Shown: positions 5,841 through 9,647 of the stretch, piece by piece
How positions within the stretch are numbered: the first letter of the stretch is position 1
Layout of the letters: every line of letters starts with the position of its first letter
Assembly (NCBI GenBank): GCA_030606095.1
Contig: JAUWHC010000069.1
Location: 1-9,647, forward strand
DNA: 9,647 nt
DNA from: Promethearchaeota archaeon
Lineage (GTDB): Archaea; Asgardarchaeota; Lokiarchaeia; Sigyniarchaeales; SOKP01
Direction: 5' to 3'
Translations under genes and position numbers: made by a program
Notes under the pieces: model-generated
What the model saw: only the letters and a program-made list of their open reading frames with translations
Told to the model about the DNA's origin: nothing
The model's database searches: none

Positions 5841-5982
5841 ATCTTTTAAATCCCGAAACTAATATTCCAATCATAGCCATCGTGAGTGGAATTGCAAGCA
5901 CGCCACAGTAACCAAAAGCCCTTGCCATGGCTATGTATTCAACATAGGGGGCATCCATGGCAAGGGTGTTAACTATGATTAG
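5841..5982 (-). pseudogene. C-terminal-like remnant of a membrane protein
   Basis: The minus strand is open from 5982 and reads LIIVNTLAMDAPYVEYIA, then MARAFGYCGVLAIP, then a clear membrane segment LTMAMIGILVSGF followed by Lys-Arg at 5842. The frame then runs antisense into the 84-aa gene and stops at 5796-5794. A stop codon lies immediately upstream at 5985-5983, so the beginning is missing. The segment is relatively GC-rich: 27 of 50 bases in 5881-5930 are G or C by my count, against about 30% around it. I read it as the tail of a decayed membrane-protein gene, perhaps from the same family as the fragment at 5054-5224. A 54-residue single-span protein starting at ATG 5958 is the alternative. 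Confidence 0.4.
5919..5966. repeat. Nested inverted repeat, long hairpin
   Basis: CCCTTGCCATGG (5919-5930) and CCATGGCAAGGG (5955-5966) are a perfect 12-base inverted repeat. Inside it CTATGT (5931-5936) and ACATAG (5942-5947) pair directly on the first stem around a five-base loop ATTCA. The whole would fold into an 18-pair hairpin with one seven-base bulge on one side (5948-5954). It is relatively GC-rich in an AT-rich setting. It lies within the membrane-protein remnant. Confidence 0.7.
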
Positions 5983-5990
5983 TTAACTAA
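5968..5990. repeat. Palindrome next to the long hairpin
   Basis: GTTAACTA (5968-5975) and TAGTTAAC (5980-5987) form a perfect 8-base stem around TGAT. The right part, TTAGTTAACTAA (5979-5990), is itself a perfect 12-base palindrome. It starts two bases after the longer hairpin ends, at the point where the open frame of the membrane remnant breaks. Confidence 0.65.
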
Positions 5991-6007
5991 AATCTCTTGA
6001 ATAATGT

Positions 6008-6049
6008 AGTAAATAAATTTTAAAAATAAAATAAATATGAGAGAAAAAA
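6008..6049 (-). terminator. T-rich terminator after the peptidase gene
   Basis: Read on the minus strand, the 40 bases after the peptidase stop are strongly T-rich, with runs of six, four and five T and no stable hairpin. This fits an archaeal oligo-T terminator for the guaA-peptidase direction of transcription. Confidence 0.45.
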
Positions 6050-7840
6050 TTAATCCATTGCTTTTTCAAATTCGTTAGCAAATTCTTCGAATTGCTTTAT
6101 CCCCAGCTTCCAAAAGTCGGGCTTGGTTATATCTAAACCAACAAGATTGCCTAGCTCAACAGGAGATAAACTTCCTCCGGCACTTAAAAGTTTCTTAAAT
6201 TTTGGGATAAAAGACTGACCTTCTTCCTTATATTTGCGATATAAAGCGAATACAAAAAGTTGGGCGTATACATAGGGATAATTGTAAAATCGAAAATTAG
6301 GCTGATAATAATGGGGTTTCATAGTCCATTCCCATATCATTTCATCGAACCATTCAACGGAATCACCGTATATTCTATCTCTTCCAGCACACCAGTATTT
6401 CGAGATTGTTGGACCATCTAAATTTTCGCCGTTTTCGATCGCGTCGTATAAACTTTGTTCGAACCATGCACGCCCACTTACTTGAAACGCCGCTTGACCT
6501 GCGTCGTCTAACACGTGTGCTAAAAGCGCTCTTTTTTCTTCATTACTTTCTGCCTTATTTAGTAAAAGATCTGTCATTAAAAGCTCCCCAAATGTGGACG
6601 CAGTTTCAGCAACCGTATATCCTGGGAAGCCATTAAAGTACGATTGTTCGTTTGAAGCAAGATAAGCATGAATTGCATGGCCAAGCTCGTGAGTGAGCGT
6701 GTATATTTCATTTAAAGCACCTGTAAACGATAGTAAAATAAAGGCAGATTTTCCTTTGTTCCAAGTGTCGCAGTACGCTCCATTTCTTTTTCCTTTTCTT
6801 ACAGCAGCGTCTAAATGGTTTTTTGTGAACATATCATTAACATATTTCTCAAATTCTTTATCGACCTTTCCATAAGCTTCAAAAACAAGCTCTTTTGCTT
6901 CAGTCCAAGAACGATTTTTCATTGAAGGCGCTTTAATAGGTGCTCGAATGTCAGCACAAGTTAGTTTAGGTAAGTTCATTAGTTTTGCTTTAAGTCTTAA
7001 ATATCTTCTATAAACGCCTACGTTTTCCTCTATGACCTTCATTAAGCTGTCAATAATAATTTGTGTTGTATCGTTTGTAATAAGACTCTGATGCATTGGA
7101 CTATCGTATTTACGCCTTTTAGTAATTTTCATCCAATCTGAACAAATATTTCTGAGCGCTGTAGAAAAAACTTCTTGATCTTTTCCCAGTAACTCATAGA
7201 TAGATTTGTTAGCAGAGATCCTCGTTGCTCTATCGGGATGAGTTATTAAACTATTAGCCTCTCCATAAGATAAAATTTTCTTTTCTCCTTCTACTTCGAC
7301 CTCAAATTCCCTTGTATTTAACCATTTACCTTGTAAACTGCTCCAAGCCTTTATTCCATATTGATCTTTTTCTAAAATCAACTGTTCCTCAATTTCTGAA
7401 AGTTGATGAGGAACATCTCTTCTAATTTTCTCTAAAAAATGCTTATAGTCTTTTAGTATTGGATTATCTACCAATTCTTTTCGACTATAAACAAGTTTAC
7501 CGATCTCCAATTTAAAAAAAGCCAGTTTCTTAGAGGTATCAGTGTTAAAATCATCTATTTTATTTTTTAGCGCTTCTAATTCTGGAATTATCATGTTCGC
7601 ATCGTATGACCTATGAGAAAATAATGTTAATTCTTCGAGATTTTCGTAAAACTCTTCTTGCTTTTTAAACAACTCGTATAAATCCTTAGCTGAAAAATTT
7701 GGTATGTTAATTCTTCCTTTATATGTATTTACAAAATCTTCCACTTGTTTTTGAAGCGAATCCATAGTTTTGGAAATTCTTGGATCATCGTGACCAGAAA
7801 AAATTTCAGATAAATCCCACGCAATTTCGTTTTCATTCAT
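6050..7840 (-). CDS. pepF: Oligoendopeptidase F-like zinc metallopeptidase (family M3B)
   Basis: This peptidase cleaves short peptides, roughly 7-20 residues, in the cytosol and finishes protein turnover after proteasome-type degradation. The 596-residue protein is the normal length for the family. An N-terminal helical M3 domain (about 110-180) precedes the catalytic domain (about 200-585). Zinc is held by the two histidines of HELGH (384-388) within THELGHAIHAYLA, and by Glu412 in VAETASTFGE; Glu385 is the general base. The tyrosine-rich FYNYPYVYAQLF (518-529) is the family's substrate-stabilising region. ATG 7840 was preferred to an in-frame TTG at 7849. No signal peptide is visible. It lies 112 bases downstream of guaA in the same direction, with its own TATA-like box near 7881-7890. 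The gene symbol is by family resemblance. Confidence 0.93.
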   Translation of the reverse strand: MNENEIAWDLSEIFSGHDDPRISKTMDSLQKQVEDFVNTYKGRINIPNFSAKDLYELFKKQEEFYENLEELTLFSHRSYDANMIIPELEALKNKIDDFNTDTSKKLAFFKLEIGKLVYSRKELVDNPILKDYKHFLEKIRRDVPHQLSEIEEQLILEKDQYGIKAWSSLQGKWLNTREFEVEVEGEKKILSYGEANSLITHPDRATRISANKSIYELLGKDQEVFSTALRNICSDWMKITKRRKYDSPMHQSLITNDTTQIIIDSLMKVIEENVGVYRRYLRLKAKLMNLPKLTCADIRAPIKAPSMKNRSWTEAKELVFEAYGKVDKEFEKYVNDMFTKNHLDAAVRKGKRNGAYCDTWNKGKSAFILLSFTGALNEIYTLTHELGHAIHAYLASNEQSYFNGFPGYTVAETASTFGELLMTDLLLNKAESNEEKRALLAHVLDDAGQAAFQVSGRAWFEQSLYDAIENGENLDGPTISKYWCAGRDRIYGDSVEWFDEMIWEWTMKPHYYQPNFRFYNYPYVYAQLFVFALYRKYKEEGQSFIPKFKKLLSAGGSLSPVELGNLVGLDITKPDFWKLGIKQFEEFANEFEKAMD

Positions 7841-7880
7841 AATAATCAAGTTGTCATAAATTCTAAAGAATAAAAATCTT

Positions 7881-7890
7881 ATCTTTATAG
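7881..7890 (-). promoter_or_regulatory. TATA-like box for the peptidase gene
   Basis: CTATAAAGAT on the minus strand lies about 40-50 bases before the ATG at 7840. The transcript would start near 7858, leaving a leader of under 20 bases without a ribosome binding site. The gap between guaA and this gene shows no T-rich terminator, so read-through from guaA is also possible. Confidence 0.4.
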
Positions 7891-7952
7891 AGAAACGATC
7901 CTAATAAATTGGTTAATTAAATTAAGATAATCAATAGAGTTTTGCAAACAAG

Positions 7953-9512
7953 TTATTCATACTCAATTGTACTGGGAGGCTTGTTTGAAATATCGTAAAC
8001 CACTCGATTTATACCTTTAACCTCATTAATTATCCTTGTCCCAATCTTTTCTAAAAGCTCCCAATCTAATTTTGCAAAATTAGCAGTCATGGCATCTAAC
8101 GATTCGACGACTCTTATGGCGCATATATACTCGTAGGTACGGAAATCGCCCATTATTCCTACTGTTTTTAAAGGTAAGAATACGCAAAAAGCTTGCCAAA
8201 GGGCATCATAAACGCCCGCTTTTTTGATCTCTTCAATTAAAATCTCATCTGCATCTTTTAAAATTGTAAGCTTGGATTTGTCAATCGCCCCAATAATCCT
8301 TACGGCCAACCCTGGACCTGGAAAAGGATGACGCTTTATAATACCTTTTGGTAATCCTAGTTTTAGACCTATTTTTCTAACTTCATCTTTGTATAAATCT
8401 TTCAAGGGTTCAATAATTTTTAACTTCATATTATCTGGTAAAGTCAAGTTATGGTGCGACTTGATTTTTACAGAAGTTTTACTTGTAGCGCTAGTTTCTA
8501 CGCGATCGGGATAAATCGTTCCTTGAGCGAGAAATTTAATGTCTGGATGTGTTTCTTCTAACTCAATTGTTTTTTTTTCAAAGACTTCGATAAAAGTATG
8601 ACCGATAATTCTTCTTTTTTCTTCAGGATCCTCAATGTCTTTTAACCTTTCTAAAAATAAGTCTTCAGCGTCAATGTAATGGAAGTTTTCAAATTTTAAT
8701 TCGTGTTTGAATGTTTCTTGAACCTCAATTTCTTCGTTTTTTCTTAATACTCCATTGTTGACAAAAATGCTATGTACACGCTTTCCTATCGCTTTTTGGA
8801 GCAATATCGCTACAACGGAGGAATCAACACCTCCACTTAACCCCAAAATCACTCTTTCGGTCGGTCCAATTTCACTTCTAATTTCTTCTATTGTACTTTC
8901 TATCCAATTTTCTAACTTCCATTCTTTCTTCGCTTTTACAATGTTCAAAACGAAGTTTTTTAAAATTGTAATCCCCTTTTGTGTATGGATAACTTCAGGG
9001 TGAAATTGAACTCCGAATAAATTTAAACTTTCATTTGCATACGCCGCAATGGGGCAAGTAATTGTTCTTGCTAATACTTCGAAACCGTCTGGCATAGATT
9101 CGACTTGGTCTCCGTGAGACATCCACACAATCTCCCTCTTATCTAAAAATTCGAATAATTTCTTAGGGTTAAGGATTTCTAACTCTGTTTTACCGTATTC
9201 TTTCCGATTAAATGGTTTTATTTTTCCACCTAATTGATGAATTATCAAGTGTAAACCATAACAAATCCCCAAAACAGGTATTTTTTCCTCTTTTACAAAA
9301 TTAAAGAAATTTTTTGTTAGTTGTGGACTATCCTCCTCGTAGACGCTACTAGGACCGCCAGAAAGAATAATCCCTTTTGGGTCGACCCTTTTTAATTCTC
9401 CAATAGAGACATCGTATGGTAAAATTTCTGAATATATTCCTAATTCTCTAATACGTCTAGCTATAAGGTGCGTATACTGTGAACCCATGTCTATTACGCA
9501 GATTTTATCCAT
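7953..9512 (-). CDS. guaA: GMP synthase (glutamine-hydrolysing), single-chain
   Basis: GuaA converts XMP, ATP and glutamine into GMP, the last step of guanine nucleotide synthesis, in the cytosol. The 519-residue protein carries all domains in one chain. The class I glutamine amidotransferase (about 4-192) has nucleophile Cys84 in GICYGL and the partners His171 and Glu173 in QFHPE. The ATP-pyrophosphatase domain (about 200-390) has the P-loop SGGVDSS (226-232). The C-terminal XMP-binding dimerisation domain (about 395-519) includes RHPFPGPGLAVRI (394-406), GDFRTYE and the conserved tail KPPSTIEYE. All catalytic residues are present and the length is standard. Many euryarchaeal genomes split this enzyme into two proteins, so the fused form is informative about the lineage. 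The start fits the family: MDKICVIDMGSQYTHLIAR is conserved from the first residues. Confidence 0.97.
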   Translation of the reverse strand: MDKICVIDMGSQYTHLIARRIRELGIYSEILPYDVSIGELKRVDPKGIILSGGPSSVYEEDSPQLTKNFFNFVKEEKIPVLGICYGLHLIIHQLGGKIKPFNRKEYGKTELEILNPKKLFEFLDKREIVWMSHGDQVESMPDGFEVLARTITCPIAAYANESLNLFGVQFHPEVIHTQKGITILKNFVLNIVKAKKEWKLENWIESTIEEIRSEIGPTERVILGLSGGVDSSVVAILLQKAIGKRVHSIFVNNGVLRKNEEIEVQETFKHELKFENFHYIDAEDLFLERLKDIEDPEEKRRIIGHTFIEVFEKKTIELEETHPDIKFLAQGTIYPDRVETSATSKTSVKIKSHHNLTLPDNMKLKIIEPLKDLYKDEVRKIGLKLGLPKGIIKRHPFPGPGLAVRIIGAIDKSKLTILKDADEILIEEIKKAGVYDALWQAFCVFLPLKTVGIMGDFRTYEYICAIRVVESLDAMTANFAKLDWELLEKIGTRIINEVKGINRVVYDISNKPPSTIEYE

Positions 9513-9647
9513 AGAATATAAACTACTTTGTAATGTTGATTAAGTATTTATTAAATTGATATTTTAATTAACTTTTTCAATATAAAATATATATTGGTTA
9601 TCATCGTAAAAAAATAAATAAGTAAAAGAAAAGAGAAAAGAAAAAAA
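9513..9647 (-). promoter_or_regulatory. Promoter region of guaA
   Basis: This AT-rich region precedes guaA. On the minus strand a TATA-like TTTAATAAATACTT near 9543-9556 is 30-45 bases before the ATG. A second AT block at 9578-9596 contains the inverted repeat CAATATA/TATATTG. No ribosome binding site is seen. The outermost bases, from about 9608, are T/C-rich on the minus strand and could end a gene lying beyond the window. I see no riboswitch. Confidence 0.3.

Noticed and set aside
5054..5990. A classic insertion sequence with transposase
   Set aside because: No transposase-like reading frame, no terminal inverted repeats paired with target duplications, and the 84-residue protein lacks catalytic transposase motifs.

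Overview
The window is AT-rich (roughly 30% G+C by eye) and looks archaeal. TATA-like boxes lie upstream of many starts, several genes have little or no Shine-Dalgarno sequence, the intergenic regions hold T-rich tracts of the kind that end archaeal transcripts, zinc-ribbon ends are present, and there is an Lrp/AsnC-type regulator. The metabolic genes (single-chain GMP synthase, M3B oligoendopeptidase, GH20 hexosaminidase) are of types shared with bacteria. That mixture fits an Asgard archaeon such as a Lokiarchaeia-like lineage, but the assignment is an inference; an AT-rich bacterium is not formally excluded.

Layout. Positions 1-115 hold the C-terminal zinc ribbon of a gene that begins outside the window. 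Positions 194-361 (minus) hold a possible 55-residue five-cysteine mini-protein. Positions 543-2173 are a two-gene ABC-2 exporter operon, ATPase then permease, with an ATGA overlap. Convergent to it, 2196-3752 (minus) encodes a cytoplasmic GH20 beta-N-acetylhexosaminidase. Divergent from that gene, 3914-4411 encodes an Lrp/AsnC-family regulator. The AT-rich gap between the last two carries inverted repeats that could be operators, so the regulator may control itself and the hexosaminidase.

Positions 4412-6049 form the accessory part of the window. They carry three small plus-strand genes of unknown function (73, 62 and 84 residues; the last is helix-turn-helix-like), two minus-strand fragments that read as pieces of multi-pass membrane proteins, a relatively GC-rich patch, and a cluster of hairpins and palindromes. 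The two fragments end almost exactly at the stop codons of the 62- and 84-residue genes, which suggests rearrangement or small-gene insertion into an older membrane-protein locus.

Positions 6050-9512 (minus) hold two housekeeping genes in the same direction: guaA (GMP synthase, last step of GMP synthesis) upstream, then an M3B oligoendopeptidase F-like peptidase about 110 bp downstream with its own apparent promoter. Peptidase, hexosaminidase and GMP synthase are all predicted to be cytosolic and fit turnover of peptides and amino sugars in a heterotrophic archaeon. No tRNA, rRNA, CRISPR array or transposase gene was recognised.
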